Below are positions 28,050-37,070 of a stretch of 64,000 nucleotides of DNA, one piece after another; position 1 is the first letter of the stretch; every line of letters begins with the position of its first letter. Location: assembly GCF_004345735.1 (NCBI RefSeq), contig NZ_SLXL01000001.1:62001-126000 (forward strand), written 5' to 3'. Position numbers and translations under genes: made by a program. Source of the DNA: Rhodovulum adriaticum. Lineage in GTDB: Bacteria; Pseudomonadota; Alphaproteobacteria; Rhodobacterales; Rhodobacteraceae. The notes beneath the pieces were generated by a model that was not told where the DNA came from, made no database searches, and saw nothing but the letters and a program-made list of their open reading frames with translations.

Positions 28050-28967
28050 TCAGGCAAATATCATCGACGACAGTTTCCTGCGGCCTTTCAGCACGATGGG
28101 ATCCTGCGGCGTCAGCGCATCGAAAATGGTGAACAGCTGGTCCTTGGCCGCGCCGTCGTTCCACTCGCGGTCGCGACGGAAAAGCTCCAGCAACTGTTCG
28201 ACCGCCTCTTCGACATCGCCGGCCGCATGCAGTGCGGTGGCCAGGTCGAAGCGGGCCTGGTGATTGTCCGGGTCGTGATCGACGGCGGCGCGCAATTCGT
28301 CCAGCGGCCCGGCCTCGGCCGCCTGGCGGGCCAGTTCGACCTGGGCGCGGGCGGCCTCGATTTCCGGGGCGCTGACGATTTCGCGCGGGACGGCGGCCAG
28401 CAGTTGTTCCGCCTTTTCGACCTCTTTCAGGGCCAGATGTGCGCGGATCATGCCGCCATGGGCGGCGGCGTTTTGCGGATCCTCGCCCAGGATCGCGGCA
28501 AAGGTCTGGGCGGCATCGACGACCGCGCCTTCGGCCAGCATCGCCTCGGCGGCCTCCACGGCCTCGGCCAGGCCGCCGCCGGCCTCTCCGCCGGCGGCCT
28601 GCACCACCCGGTCGATGAACGCCTTGAGTTCCGAGGCCGGCAGCGCGCCCTGGAACCCGTCCACCGGCTGGCCGTTGGCAAAGGCATAGACCGTCGGGAT
28701 CGACTGGATGCGCAGTTGCGCGGCGATCTGCTGGTTTTCGTCAACGTTGACCTTGACCATGCGGACCTTGCCGCGCGCCTCGGTCACGGCCTTTTCCAGC
28801 GCGGGGCCCAGCGTTTTGCACGGGCCGCACCAGGGCGCCCAGAAATCGACGATCACGGGCACCTCTTTCGAGGTCTCGATCACGTCCTGCATGAAGGTCG
28901 CCTCTGAGATGTCCTTGATCAGGTCACCGTTGGGCGCCGCGGCGCCATTTCCACCAAGTTCCAGCAT
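28050..28967 (-). CDS. Thioredoxin-domain co-chaperone CnoX (YbbN)-like
   Basis: A 305-residue protein with an N-terminal thioredoxin domain holding WCGPC (C47, C50) in VIVDFWAPWCGPCKTLGP, followed by about 190 residues of TPR-like helices ending with WNDGAAKDQLFTIFDALT. This layout is that of CnoX/YbbN, a hypochlorite-responsive holdase that hands clients to GroEL. The E. coli protein has lost the redox-active pair, whereas this one keeps CxxC and could be a real oxidoreductase. It lies in the same orientation as xthA upstream (70-base gap) and the LON and Trm112 genes downstream. Confidence 0.88.
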   Translation of the reverse strand: MLELGGNGAAAPNGDLIKDISEATFMQDVIETSKEVPVIVDFWAPWCGPCKTLGPALEKAVTEARGKVRMVKVNVDENQQIAAQLRIQSIPTVYAFANGQPVDGFQGALPASELKAFIDRVVQAAGGEAGGGLAEAVEAAEAMLAEGAVVDAAQTFAAILGEDPQNAAAHGGMIRAHLALKEVEKAEQLLAAVPREIVSAPEIEAARAQVELARQAAEAGPLDELRAAVDHDPDNHQARFDLATALHAAGDVEEAVEQLLELFRRDREWNDGAAKDQLFTIFDALTPQDPIVLKGRRKLSSMIFA

Positions 28968-29037
28968 GTCCTTGCCTCCTGTCTGAGGATTTGCGCCCTA
29001 TATGTGACGCGCGGGGCCAAAACCCAAGGGCCAATCC

Positions 29038-29826
29038 CTATAGATCGAAGGTTGCAAAGACCGGGGCGTGGTCGCTGGGTTTGTCCCAGCCGCGCGCGGC
29101 GCGCAGGATGCGGCTGGAATGGGCGGCCTGTGCGATGTCGGGGCTGGCCCAGACGTGATCCAGGCGGCGGCCCTTGTCGGCGGCGTCCCAGTCGCGGGCG
29201 CGGTAGGACCACCAGGAATAAAGCTGCCCCTGGGGGATGTCGGCGCGGGTCACGTCGACCCAGTGACCGGCCGCTTGCGCGTTGCCCAGATGTTCCACCT
29301 CGATGGGCGTGTGGCTGACCACCTTCAGCAACTGCTTGTGGGACCAGACGTCGTCCTCTCGGGGGGCGATGTTCAGATCGCCGACCAGGATGGCGCGGTC
29401 GGGGCGGCTGTCACGGAAGAAGTCGCGCATGTCGGTCAGGTAGTCGAGCTTTTGGCCGAATTTCTCGTTCACCGCGCGGTCGGGCACATCGCCCCCGGCG
29501 GGCACGTAGAAATTGTGAATGACGGTGCCATCCTCCAGCCGCGCGGCGACATGGCGGGCCTGGCCCAGACCGGCGAAATCCAGATCGCCCGCATCCTGCA
29601 AGGGCAGGCGCGACAGGATCGCAACGCCGTTATATCCCTTTTGCCCGCGCGCCACGACATGGCCGTAGCCCAGGGCGGCGAACCCCTCCAGGGGCATCTT
29701 GTCCACCGGGCTTTTGCATTCCTGCAGGCACAGGATATCGGGTGCCTCTTCGCGCAGCAGCCGTTCCACCAGCCCTGCGCGCAGGCGGACCGAGTTGATG
29801 TTCCAGGTGGCAAGGGTAAAGGGCAT
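29038..29826 (-). CDS. xthA: Exodeoxyribonuclease III (AP endonuclease)
   Basis: A 262-residue member of the exonuclease III/APE1 family for repair of abasic sites and 3' blocks. Catalytic blocks seen: TLATWNINSVR, LCLQECKS with the metal-binding glutamate, ILVGDLNIAP, RRLDHVW and SDHAPVF with the catalytic histidine. The start at 29826 (MPFTLATWNINS) is used because the family begins directly with this beta-strand. Its Shine-Dalgarno GGAG is rather far (about twelve bases). Likely first gene of the xthA-cnoX-LON-Trm112 unit. Confidence 0.94.
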   Translation of the reverse strand: MPFTLATWNINSVRLRAGLVERLLREEAPDILCLQECKSPVDKMPLEGFAALGYGHVVARGQKGYNGVAILSRLPLQDAGDLDFAGLGQARHVAARLEDGTVIHNFYVPAGGDVPDRAVNEKFGQKLDYLTDMRDFFRDSRPDRAILVGDLNIAPREDDVWSHKQLLKVVSHTPIEVEHLGNAQAAGHWVDVTRADIPQGQLYSWWSYRARDWDAADKGRRLDHVWASPDIAQAAHSSRILRAARGWDKPSDHAPVFATFDL

Positions 29827-29901
29827 ATGGGGCGGGCTCCGGCTGACAGCGACGAGCGGCACGCTACTGCGCGGCGCCGACCGCGGCAACCGCCCGGGCG
29901 A

Positions 29902-29933
29902 TCCGCCCCGCCGACAGAATGCGGCGGGACGGA
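29902..29933 (-). terminator. Imperfect hairpin after the AGCS gene
   Basis: CCCGCCG and CGGCGGG pair around an eight-base loop, extended by TCCG/CGGA across one mismatch. It lies 14 bases after the symporter stop. There is no T tract, so termination there is uncertain. Confidence 0.35.
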
Positions 29934-29946
29934 CCGGGGCCGGGTG

Positions 29947-31284
29947 TCAGGCCCGTTGCTTGCGCCAATAGGCGCGCGTCACCGCCGCGACGGTGCCGCT
30001 GAGCGCGATCAGCGCGATCAGGTTGGGGATGGCCATCAGCGCGTTCATGATGTCGGCCACAACCCACACCACGCCTAGGTTGGCCACCGCACCCAGCACG
30101 ATGGCCGCGACCCACAGCAGGCGGAAGGGCAGGATCACCTTGACGCCGAACAGGTATTCGGCGGCACGCTCGCCGTAATAGCTCCACCCCAGCATGGTGG
30201 TGAAGGCGAACACGATCAGGCCCAGGCTGACGATCAGGTCGCCCCCGGCCAGGCCGGTCTGGAACGCCAGCGCGGACAGTTCCGCCCCAGTTTCACCGCT
30301 GGTCCAGGCGCCGGTGGTGATGATGACCAGCGCGGTCATGGTGCAGATCAGGATCGTGTCGATAAAGGTGCCCAGCATCGCCACATTGCCCTGCCGCACC
30401 GGATCGTCGGTCAGCGCCGCGGCATGCGCGATGGGGGCAGAGCCAAGCCCCGCCTCGTTCGAGAACACGCCGCGCGCCACGCCAAAGCGGATCGCCGCCA
30501 TGACCGCCGCCCCGGCGAAACCGCCGGTCGCCGCCGTGCCGGTGAACGCATCGCTGACGATCAGCCCCAGCGCCGCGGGAACGTCGGTGATGTTGACCGC
30601 CAGGATCGCCAGCGCCCCGATGACGTAAAGGATCGCCATCAGCGGCACCAGGGTTTCGGCCACCCGGCCGATCCGCTTGACGCCGCCGATGATGACCACG
30701 AAGACCACCGCCGCCAGGGCCAGCCCGGTCCACAGGTAGGGCACGCCGAACGTCCCCTCGACCGCGCGCGCGACCGAATTCGCCTGCACCGTATTGCCGA
30801 TGCCGAAGGCCGCAATCGTGGCGAAGAAGGCGAAGAGCCACGCCAGCCAGCGCCATTTGGCCCCCAGCCCGTTACGGATGTAATACATCGGCCCGCCCAC
30901 ATAGCGGCCACGTTCGTCGGTTTCGCGGAACTGGACGGCCAGAACGGCCTCGGCGTATTTGGTGGCCATCCCGACCAGCGCGGTCAGCCACATCCAGAAC
31001 ACCGCGCCCGGACCGCCCAGAAAGATCGCCGTCGCCACCCCGGCGATGTTGCCGGTGCCGATGGTTGCCGACAGCGCCGTCGTCAGCGCCTGGAACGGCG
31101 TGATCTCACCCTCTGCCCCTTCCTGGCCCTTGCGCCCCTGAAAGAGCATGCGAAAGCCATAGCCAAGCTTGCGCTGCGGCAGGAACCCCAGCCGCAATGT
31201 CAGGTACAGACCCGTACCCAGCAGCAGCACCAGGACCGGCGGCCCCCATACAAGGCCACTGATCGCATTCAGGATTTCGTTCAT
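29947..31284 (-). CDS. Sodium/alanine(glycine) symporter, AGCS family
   Basis: A 445-residue inner-membrane protein with about ten to eleven hydrophobic segments. Family motifs are ALSATIGTGNIAGVATAIFLGGPGAVFWMW near the N-terminus, YVGGPMYYIRNGL, and GVARGVFSNEAGLGSAPIAHAAA in the middle. AGCS proteins import alanine, glycine or serine with sodium. The start at 31284 (MNEILNAISGLVW) is chosen because the first helix begins there; the frame remains open upstream. It lies apart from its neighbours and is probably a single-gene unit. Confidence 0.92.
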   Translation of the reverse strand: MNEILNAISGLVWGPPVLVLLLGTGLYLTLRLGFLPQRKLGYGFRMLFQGRKGQEGAEGEITPFQALTTALSATIGTGNIAGVATAIFLGGPGAVFWMWLTALVGMATKYAEAVLAVQFRETDERGRYVGGPMYYIRNGLGAKWRWLAWLFAFFATIAAFGIGNTVQANSVARAVEGTFGVPYLWTGLALAAVVFVVIIGGVKRIGRVAETLVPLMAILYVIGALAILAVNITDVPAALGLIVSDAFTGTAATGGFAGAAVMAAIRFGVARGVFSNEAGLGSAPIAHAAALTDDPVRQGNVAMLGTFIDTILICTMTALVIITTGAWTSGETGAELSALAFQTGLAGGDLIVSLGLIVFAFTTMLGWSYYGERAAEYLFGVKVILPFRLLWVAAIVLGAVANLGVVWVVADIMNALMAIPNLIALIALSGTVAAVTRAYWRKQRA

Positions 31285-31402
31285 CGGATTGCCCCGTGTC
31301 GTTGTTTCCGGGGCTGGCTTAACAAAGCCCGAACCCGGCCGCACGGGACAGACGGCCACGGCTTGCGGTCACCGCAAGCCGGGCATTCGGCCTGCGAAAC
31401 CC

Positions 31403-32089
31403 TTAGGCCGCCAGACGGTAGCCGCCCGATTCCGTGACCAGCAGACGCGCGTTGGAGGGGTCGGGCTCGATCTTCTGGCGCAGGCGGTAGATATGGGTTT
31501 CCAGCGTGTGGGTCGTCACGCCCGCGTTGTATCCCCAAACCTCGTGCAGCAGCACATCGCGCGGCACAACGCCCTCGGACGCGCGGTACAGGAATTTCAA
31601 GATGTTGGTTTCCTTCTCGGTCAGGCGGATCTTGCGGTCGTCTTCGCAGATCAGCATCTTCATCGCCGGCTTGAAGGTGTAGGGCCCCAGCGGGAAAACC
31701 GCATCCTCGGACTGTTCGTGCTGGCGCAGCTGTGCGCGGATACGGGCCAGCAGGACGGGGAACTTGAACGGCTTGGTGATATAGTCGTTGGCACCCGCGT
31801 CCAGCCCCAGGATCGTATCGGCGTCGCTGTCATGGCCGGTCAGCATCAGGATCGGGCATTTGACGTTCTGCTTGCGCAGCAGGCGGCACAGCTCGCGCCC
31901 GTCGGTATCGGGCAGGCCCACGTCCAGGATCACCAGATCGTACAGCGCCTCTTTGGCCTTTTCCAACGCCTCGGCGCCATTGCCGGCCTCGAACACGTCG
32001 AAATCCTCGGTGGTGACCAGTTGTTCGCTCAGCGCTTCGCGCAGGTCCTCGTCATCGTCGACCAGCAGGATCTTTTTCAGGTTCGCCAT
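31403..32089 (-). CDS. OmpR-family response regulator (possibly CenR)
   Basis: A 228-residue two-component regulator with a receiver domain (acidic pair in LLVDDDED, phospho-acceptor in VILDVGLPDTDG, conserved lysine in DYITKPFK) and an OmpR/PhoB winged helix (THTLETHIYRLRQKIEPDP, ESGGYRL). No histidine kinase gene is adjacent. Sequence and orphan location recall CenR, an envelope and division regulator that is essential in some alphaproteobacteria; that identity is inference. GGGAGAGAG precedes the ATG. It is divergent from ribA. Confidence 0.88.
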   Translation of the reverse strand: MANLKKILLVDDDEDLREALSEQLVTTEDFDVFEAGNGAEALEKAKEALYDLVILDVGLPDTDGRELCRLLRKQNVKCPILMLTGHDSDADTILGLDAGANDYITKPFKFPVLLARIRAQLRQHEQSEDAVFPLGPYTFKPAMKMLICEDDRKIRLTEKETNILKFLYRASEGVVPRDVLLHEVWGYNAGVTTHTLETHIYRLRQKIEPDPSNARLLVTESGGYRLAA

Positions 32090-32246
32090 GGACTCTCTCC
32101 CTGTAAATCTGCCTTTCAGATGCGCAGGCGCCGCGCGGGGACAAGATTTGCAACAAGGTTTTCACGCGAGCGTGTGGCAGAGCAGGGTTTTGTTTCATAT
32201 CTGTCGCCTTTGGCGCTAGACCAACGCCGAACGGAAAGGAACGCCC

Positions 32247-33326
32247 ATGCCCCTTGGACCCGACAGCACCGAACGACTTGCCCGCGCGCGGGGCGACATG
32301 CGGATGGGGGTGCCGGTGGTGGTGGGGCCCTTGCTGGTACTGGCCGCCGAAACGCTGGTGCCCGAACGGCTGGCCGCGCTGCGCGCCCTGGACGGGCAGC
32401 CGGTTCTGGCCATCACCGCGCGCCGGGCCGAAACGCTGAAGGCGCGTGCCTATGACGACGACATCGCCCGGCTACGCCTGCCTGCGGATGTCGCCCCCGA
32501 TTGGGTGCGCAGCGTGGCCGAACCCGCAAACGATCTGGACCGCCCCCTGCTGGGCCCATTCGAATCGGTGCGCAGCGGCGATGCGGACCCGCATCGCGCC
32601 GCGATCGGGCTGGCGAAATCGGCCCGGCTGCTGCCCGCCATCCTGGCGCTGGACCTGGACGACGCGGTGGACTTTGCCGCCCGAAACGGCCTGACCCGCG
32701 TGACCGAGGCCGAGGCCACCGCCGCCCAGACCCAGGGCACCACGCTGGAACAGGTGGTCGCCGCCCGCGTGCCGCTGGCGGTGTCGCGTGCGGGCCGCGT
32801 GCATGTCTTTCGCCCCGCCGATGGCAGCGAGGAACATTACGCCGTGGAAATCGGCACCCCGTCCCGCAAGGAACCCGTGCTGGCACGCCTGCATTCGGCC
32901 TGTTTCACCGGCGATCTGATGGGCAGCCTGAAATGCGATTGCGGGGCGCAGTTGCAGGCCGCCCTGGCCCAGATGGGGGCCGAGGGCGCGGGCGTGCTGC
33001 TGTACCTGAACCAAGAGGGGCGCGGCATCGGCCTTGCCAACAAAATGCGCGCCTATGCGTTGCAGGATCAGGGCTTCGACACGGTCGAGGCCAACCACCG
33101 TCTGGGGTTTGAGGATGACGAACGCGATTTCCGAATCGGGTCCGGCATCCTGCGCGAGATGGGGTTTTCCGCCGTCCGGCTGATGACCAACAACCCCGCC
33201 AAGATCGAGATGATGCAGGCCAATGGAATCGACGTGACCGAACGCGTCCCGCTGAAGGTCGGCTGCACGGCAGAAAACGCCCACTACCTTGCCACCAAGG
33301 CGGCAAAGTCCGGGCACATGCTGTAA
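32247..33326 (+). CDS. ribA: GTP cyclohydrolase II with degenerate RibB-like N-terminus
   Basis: First enzyme of riboflavin synthesis, converting GTP to a diaminopyrimidine, formate and pyrophosphate. The C-terminal domain (about 165-359) is a full GTP cyclohydrolase II, with zinc cysteines C219, C230 and C232 (spacing 11 and 2 as in E. coli RibA), LYLNQEGRGIGLANKM and MTNNPAKI. The N-terminal 160 residues look like a DHBP synthase (RibB) domain in which the acidic catalytic strip is replaced by VVVGPLLVLAAETL, so that activity is probably lost. AAAGGAA precedes the ATG. It is not with other rib genes here. Confidence 0.92.
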   Translation: MPLGPDSTERLARARGDMRMGVPVVVGPLLVLAAETLVPERLAALRALDGQPVLAITARRAETLKARAYDDDIARLRLPADVAPDWVRSVAEPANDLDRPLLGPFESVRSGDADPHRAAIGLAKSARLLPAILALDLDDAVDFAARNGLTRVTEAEATAAQTQGTTLEQVVAARVPLAVSRAGRVHVFRPADGSEEHYAVEIGTPSRKEPVLARLHSACFTGDLMGSLKCDCGAQLQAALAQMGAEGAGVLLYLNQEGRGIGLANKMRAYALQDQGFDTVEANHRLGFEDDERDFRIGSGILREMGFSAVRLMTNNPAKIEMMQANGIDVTERVPLKVGCTAENAHYLATKAAKSGHML

Positions 33327-33332
33327 CGCGCG

Positions 33333-33515
33333 TCAGCCCTGGTGGGGCGCGCGCATTTCCTTGATGGCGGCCTGCACCTTGCGCCAGGTATCGGCTTGTG
33401 CAGCCTCTCCTTGCGCTTCCAGGGTGGCGGCCTTTTGCGCGGCCTCGGCTTCGGCCTTGTCGCCATGGGCCTCGAACAGCGCGCGGGCGTAGTCCATCAC
33501 TTTCGACGGTTCCAT
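33333..33515 (-). CDS. Small charged protein of unknown function
   Basis: A 60-residue Ala/Glu/Lys-rich, probably helical protein (MEPSKVMDYARALFEAHGDK at the start, RKVQAAIKEMRAP near the end). AAGGAGG four to five bases before the ATG argues that it is translated, and it ends six bases from the convergent ribA stop. I recognise no characterised domain. Conservation in related genomes would be the deciding evidence. There is no signal peptide or membrane segment. Confidence 0.7.
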   Translation of the reverse strand: MEPSKVMDYARALFEAHGDKAEAEAAQKAATLEAQGEAAQADTWRKVQAAIKEMRAPHQG

Positions 33516-33631
33516 GGGGTCCTCCTTGAACTCTCCTCGTGGGGGTAGCCTACCACGTGGGGCGCAGGTTTTCTTGATGCGGCTCAAGGCAGCCCCTTTT
33601 TCCCCGCCGCGCGCCGGGGCAGGATCGCAGC

Positions 33632-34126
33632 ATGCGGCATACAGATCTTGTCCTGACCCCGACTCACCTGCGGTTTTGCGGGCGGCGGTTTCCCTGTTCC
33701 ATCGGGCGCGGCGGCGTGACCGGCACCAAGCGCGAGGGCGATGGCGCGACCCCGCGCGGCACACACCGGATCGTGGGGATGCTGTATCGTCCCGACCGGA
33801 TGGCCCGTCCTGCGGGTTGGGCGATGCCCATCGGGCCGGGCGATCTGTGGTCTGACGATCCGGGCGATGCGGCCTATAACCAGATGGTCCGTGCGCCCTA
33901 TCCCCACAGCCACGAACGGCTGCGCCGGGCCGATCCGCTGTATGATCTGGTGCTGCTGACCGACTGGAACTGGCCCCGCGCCATGCCGGGGCGGGGATCG
34001 GCGATCTTCGTCCATCAATGGCGCAAGCCGCACCACCCGACAGAGGGCTGCATCGCCCTGCACGGCGATCACCTGCGGTGGGTGGCCGCGCGGATTGCGC
34101 CCGGCACCCGCCTGATTGTGGCCTAG
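33632..34126 (+). CDS. L,D-transpeptidase (YkuD-domain) family protein
   Basis: A 164-residue protein with the YkuD catalytic block: histidine in IFVHQW and the cysteine C140 in HHPTEGCIALHG, preceded by GVTGTKREGDGATPRGTHRI. Secreted enzymes of this fold crosslink peptidoglycan or attach lipoproteins, but this short one shows no signal peptide, as do many small family members in alphaproteobacteria. Its substrate is therefore unclear. The last four bases overlap the stop of the convergent yggS gene; both stops share the tetranucleotide CTAG. Confidence 0.86.
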   Translation: MRHTDLVLTPTHLRFCGRRFPCSIGRGGVTGTKREGDGATPRGTHRIVGMLYRPDRMARPAGWAMPIGPGDLWSDDPGDAAYNQMVRAPYPHSHERLRRADPLYDLVLLTDWNWPRAMPGRGSAIFVHQWRKPHHPTEGCIALHGDHLRWVAARIAPGTRLIVA

Positions 34127-34776
34127 CCGTAGTCGCGCGCGCCAAAGATCGCGCTGCCGACCCGGACATGGGTGGCCCCCAGCGCAATCGCCTGTTCGAA
34201 ATCGGCGCTCATCCCCATCGACAGCCCCGACAGACCGTTGCGTTCGGCGATCTTGGCCAGCAGGGCAAAGTGCAGGCTGGGGGTTTCGTCTACGGGCGGG
34301 ATGCACATCAGCCCGCGCAGGGGCAGGTCCATCGCGCGGCATTCGGCAATGAAATCATCCGCATCGGCGGGCAGGATACCGGCCTTTTGCGGCTCTTCCC
34401 CGGTGTTCACCTGGATAAAGATGTCCGGGCTGGCCCCCAGTTCCTGCGCGTGATCGGCCAGGCGGCGGGCCAGTTTCGGCCGGTCCACGGAATGGATCGC
34501 GTCGAACAGGTCTACCGCTACGCGGGTCTTGTTGGATTGCAGCGGCCCGATCAGGTGCAATTCCACCCCGTCGAATCGCGCCTTGAAATCGGGCCATTTA
34601 CCCTGCGCCTCTTGCACCTTGTTTTCGCCGAAGATGCGGTGACCCTGTTCCAGCACGGCCTCTACCCGGTCCAGCGGCTGAACCTTGGACACGGCGATCA
34701 GCGTGACCGATCCCGGCGCACGCCCGGCCTCTGCCTCAGCGCGGGCGACCTTTTGGCGAATATCCTCAAGCCCCAT
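34123..34776 (-). CDS. yggS: PLP homeostasis protein YggS/PLPBP
   Basis: A 217-residue single-domain alanine racemase-like barrel that binds pyridoxal phosphate and helps keep free PLP and amino-acid pools in balance. The PLP lysine is in LIAVSKVQPLD. FGENKVQEAQGKWPDF, LHLIGPLQSNK and SMGMSADFEQAIALGATHVRVGSAIFG are the family signatures. GGAAGGAACAG precedes the start at 34776, which lies eleven bases inside the upstream sulfotransferase gene. Its stop overlaps that of the L,D-transpeptidase gene. Confidence 0.94.
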   Translation of the reverse strand: MGLEDIRQKVARAEAEAGRAPGSVTLIAVSKVQPLDRVEAVLEQGHRIFGENKVQEAQGKWPDFKARFDGVELHLIGPLQSNKTRVAVDLFDAIHSVDRPKLARRLADHAQELGASPDIFIQVNTGEEPQKAGILPADADDFIAECRAMDLPLRGLMCIPPVDETPSLHFALLAKIAERNGLSGLSMGMSADFEQAIALGATHVRVGSAIFGARDYG

Positions 34777-36940
34777 TCTCTGTTCCTTCCTCGACCGCAT
34801 CGCCCAGGGCCTCGACCAGTTCGGCCAGCTCATCCTCGTATCGCTGCCATGCCTTCATGGACGAGCGGTAGATCGGCTGGCGCACCTGCTGCAGGCTCAG
34901 CGTCTTTACCTGCCGCCGGGTCTGGTGAAAGTTCAGGCACGCGTCCTGCCAGTCCAGCCCGCAGGCATCGATCAGCGCGCGCGCCTGCCCCTCTGGGTCG
35001 GCGATCAGATCCTCATAGCGGATTTCGTACAAACGTCCGGGCAGCTTTTCGCGCCAGAACGCCACCAGTTCAAGAAACATCCGGTAATACAGTCCCAGGT
35101 CGCGCAGGTTGTAGGCATAGCGATGCGCGCCCTCGGCAAAGATGTTCTTGTAGATCGACAGGCAGGTATCGCGCGGGTCGCGATGGACCACCACGATTTT
35201 CGCGTTCGGCAGGGCAAGCTGGGCAACACCGGCCACCGAATAGGTCTGGATCGACTTGTCGGTGACGATATCCGATCCGGGCAGGCGCATACGGAAATGC
35301 GCCTCTGTCTTGCGGCCCAGCCCGGCCAGTTCCGCATCGTCCAGGTCGGACACCGGGCGCAGCCCCCCTGCCCCGTCGGCCATCAAGCTTAGCGCCTCGT
35401 TCGCCAGGTAGCCCAGTTCGCCGCCCCCCGTGACGCGGGAATGGCTGGCGATGATCTGTTCCACCAGCGTCGTGCCCGAACGCGGCATCCCGGTGACGAA
35501 GATCGGCGCATACGCGGTCGCCCCCGCGACCTGCCGCGCGGTGAAATCGGTGCCGGCACAGGCGGCCTTGATCCGGTCCAGCTCGGCGCGGCGGTCCGCG
35601 ATGTCATAGGGATAAATCTTTCGCATCAGGGCGTTGGCGGGATGCAGATAGCCAAAGACGCGGTCGTGCTGGCCCGAATCCTCCATCGCCTTGGCCAGCG
35701 CGAAGGCCAGGTTCATCCGGCTGTGATCGCTCAGCCCCTCGCGGGCGTAAAGCGTTTCCATATCCTGGATCAGCGGGTCGTCCCCGGCCAGTTTGCGGCC
35801 CGCGACCAGCAGGCGATAGGGTTCCCCGCTGTCCGGGTCCAGCGTCAGGGCACGGCGAAACCCGGCCTCGGCCTCGTCGAAGCGGCCCATCTGCTGCAAC
35901 TGGATCGCGCGGCGGCCATGGACATCGGCGCGGTCGGGGGCGACGGCGACCGCCTTGTCATGGGCGGCCAGGGCACCCTCGGGATCGCCGGCCCCATCCA
36001 GCGCCTGGGCCAGCGCCTCAAGGGTGGCAACCCGCGTATCCCCCAGGGCGACGGCGCGTTTGAACGCCTTGGCCGCGGCGGCGAAATCGCGCGCCTTCAG
36101 ATGGGCGTGGCCCAGTTGCGCCTGCGGTTCGGGGGATTTGGGCTGGTGGCGGGCGGCGCGGCCCAGCACCTCGACCGCCTCTTCGGTCAGGCCCAGCCGG
36201 GTCAGCGCATGGCCCAGGGCGATCAGCGCGGGCGCGGATTTCGGGGCCAACGCCACCGCGCGGCGCAGGTGGGGCAGCCCCTCTGCCGCGGCGCCCTGTT
36301 GCAGCAGGAACCGGCCATAGGCAATCCGCGCCTCCAGGAAATCCGGGTCCAGGCGCAGCGCGTCCTCATGCGCCTTGCGTGCGGCGTCCACCTGTCCCAG
36401 CCGGGCCAGGGCATTGGCATGGATGTCGGCCAGGATCGCAACGCCCGGATATTGCCCGCGCAAGGTTCGGGCGCGCGATTCGGCCTCGGCCAGCTTGCCG
36501 GAATTGACCAGCGCGACCAGCGCCTGCACCTGTTGCGGTGGCAGCTTGCCCAGTTTCGGCGCGCGCGGTGCGGCCCCACTGACCGCGCGGTCCAGCGCGG
36601 CCAGGGTGGCGCGGTCCAGACCGGCGGCGCGCGCGCGTTTCAACAGGGTCTTGGCGGCGGCCTTGTCCCCGGTGGCGTTGGCGGCCTGCGCCCAGGCCTG
36701 CCAGATCGCGGGTTCCTTGGGGCGGGCGTGGGCGGCACGGTCGAACTGGGTGCAGGCGGCGCCGGGATTGCCGCGGGCCAGCGCCACGCGGCCCATCTGA
36801 AACCGCGCCTCGGGCAGGTCGGGCTGGGCCTGCAACACACGGTCCAGCCGCGCCTGCGCAGCATCGGGGTCGCCCGCGGCCAGCCGCTGCGCGGCCTCGG
36901 ACAACAGTTGTTTCACCTGGGGGGCTGAGAGGGGCAACAT
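34766..36940 (-). CDS. TPR-repeat sulfotransferase
   Basis: A 724-residue cytoplasmic protein. About 400 residues of tandem TPR helices (repeated ARxxLGQ / LDPD patterns) are followed by a sulfotransferase domain with the PAPS phosphosulfate loop APIFVTGMPRSGTTLVEQII (near residue 480), the 3'-phosphate strand KIVVVHRDPRDTCLSIYK, and YEIRYEDLIADPEGQ. Such proteins are frequent in Rhodobacterales; the acceptor is unknown (polysaccharide, lipid or protein). The start at 36940 (MLPLSAPQVKQL) is the last ATG before the TPR region. It overlaps yggS by eleven bases. The frame is open further upstream across the porin, but this is codon-bias shadow. Confidence 0.88.
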   Translation of the reverse strand: MLPLSAPQVKQLLSEAAQRLAAGDPDAAQARLDRVLQAQPDLPEARFQMGRVALARGNPGAACTQFDRAAHARPKEPAIWQAWAQAANATGDKAAAKTLLKRARAAGLDRATLAALDRAVSGAAPRAPKLGKLPPQQVQALVALVNSGKLAEAESRARTLRGQYPGVAILADIHANALARLGQVDAARKAHEDALRLDPDFLEARIAYGRFLLQQGAAAEGLPHLRRAVALAPKSAPALIALGHALTRLGLTEEAVEVLGRAARHQPKSPEPQAQLGHAHLKARDFAAAAKAFKRAVALGDTRVATLEALAQALDGAGDPEGALAAHDKAVAVAPDRADVHGRRAIQLQQMGRFDEAEAGFRRALTLDPDSGEPYRLLVAGRKLAGDDPLIQDMETLYAREGLSDHSRMNLAFALAKAMEDSGQHDRVFGYLHPANALMRKIYPYDIADRRAELDRIKAACAGTDFTARQVAGATAYAPIFVTGMPRSGTTLVEQIIASHSRVTGGGELGYLANEALSLMADGAGGLRPVSDLDDAELAGLGRKTEAHFRMRLPGSDIVTDKSIQTYSVAGVAQLALPNAKIVVVHRDPRDTCLSIYKNIFAEGAHRYAYNLRDLGLYYRMFLELVAFWREKLPGRLYEIRYEDLIADPEGQARALIDACGLDWQDACLNFHQTRRQVKTLSLQQVRQPIYRSSMKAWQRYEDELAELVEALGDAVEEGTENGA

Positions 36941-37017
36941 CGGGCGCGGTCCATCCTTGTCCGGTCTGCGCCGCAGATAACACGCGCCCGGTTGGATGTC
37001 GATTTGCCACCCGGATA

Positions 37018-37046
37018 TGAAAAGAGCGGGCCAATGGCCCGCTCTT
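37018..37046 (-). terminator. Rho-independent terminator of the porin gene
   Basis: Reading the minus strand, AAGAGCGGGCC and GGCCCGCTCTT (37046-37036 and 37032-37022) form an eleven-base perfect stem with a three-base loop, followed by TTCAT. It lies 25 bases after the porin stop and separates it from the sulfotransferase gene. Confidence 0.88.
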
Positions 37047-37070
37047 CCCGTACTCCAAGTTCCGAAGAAC

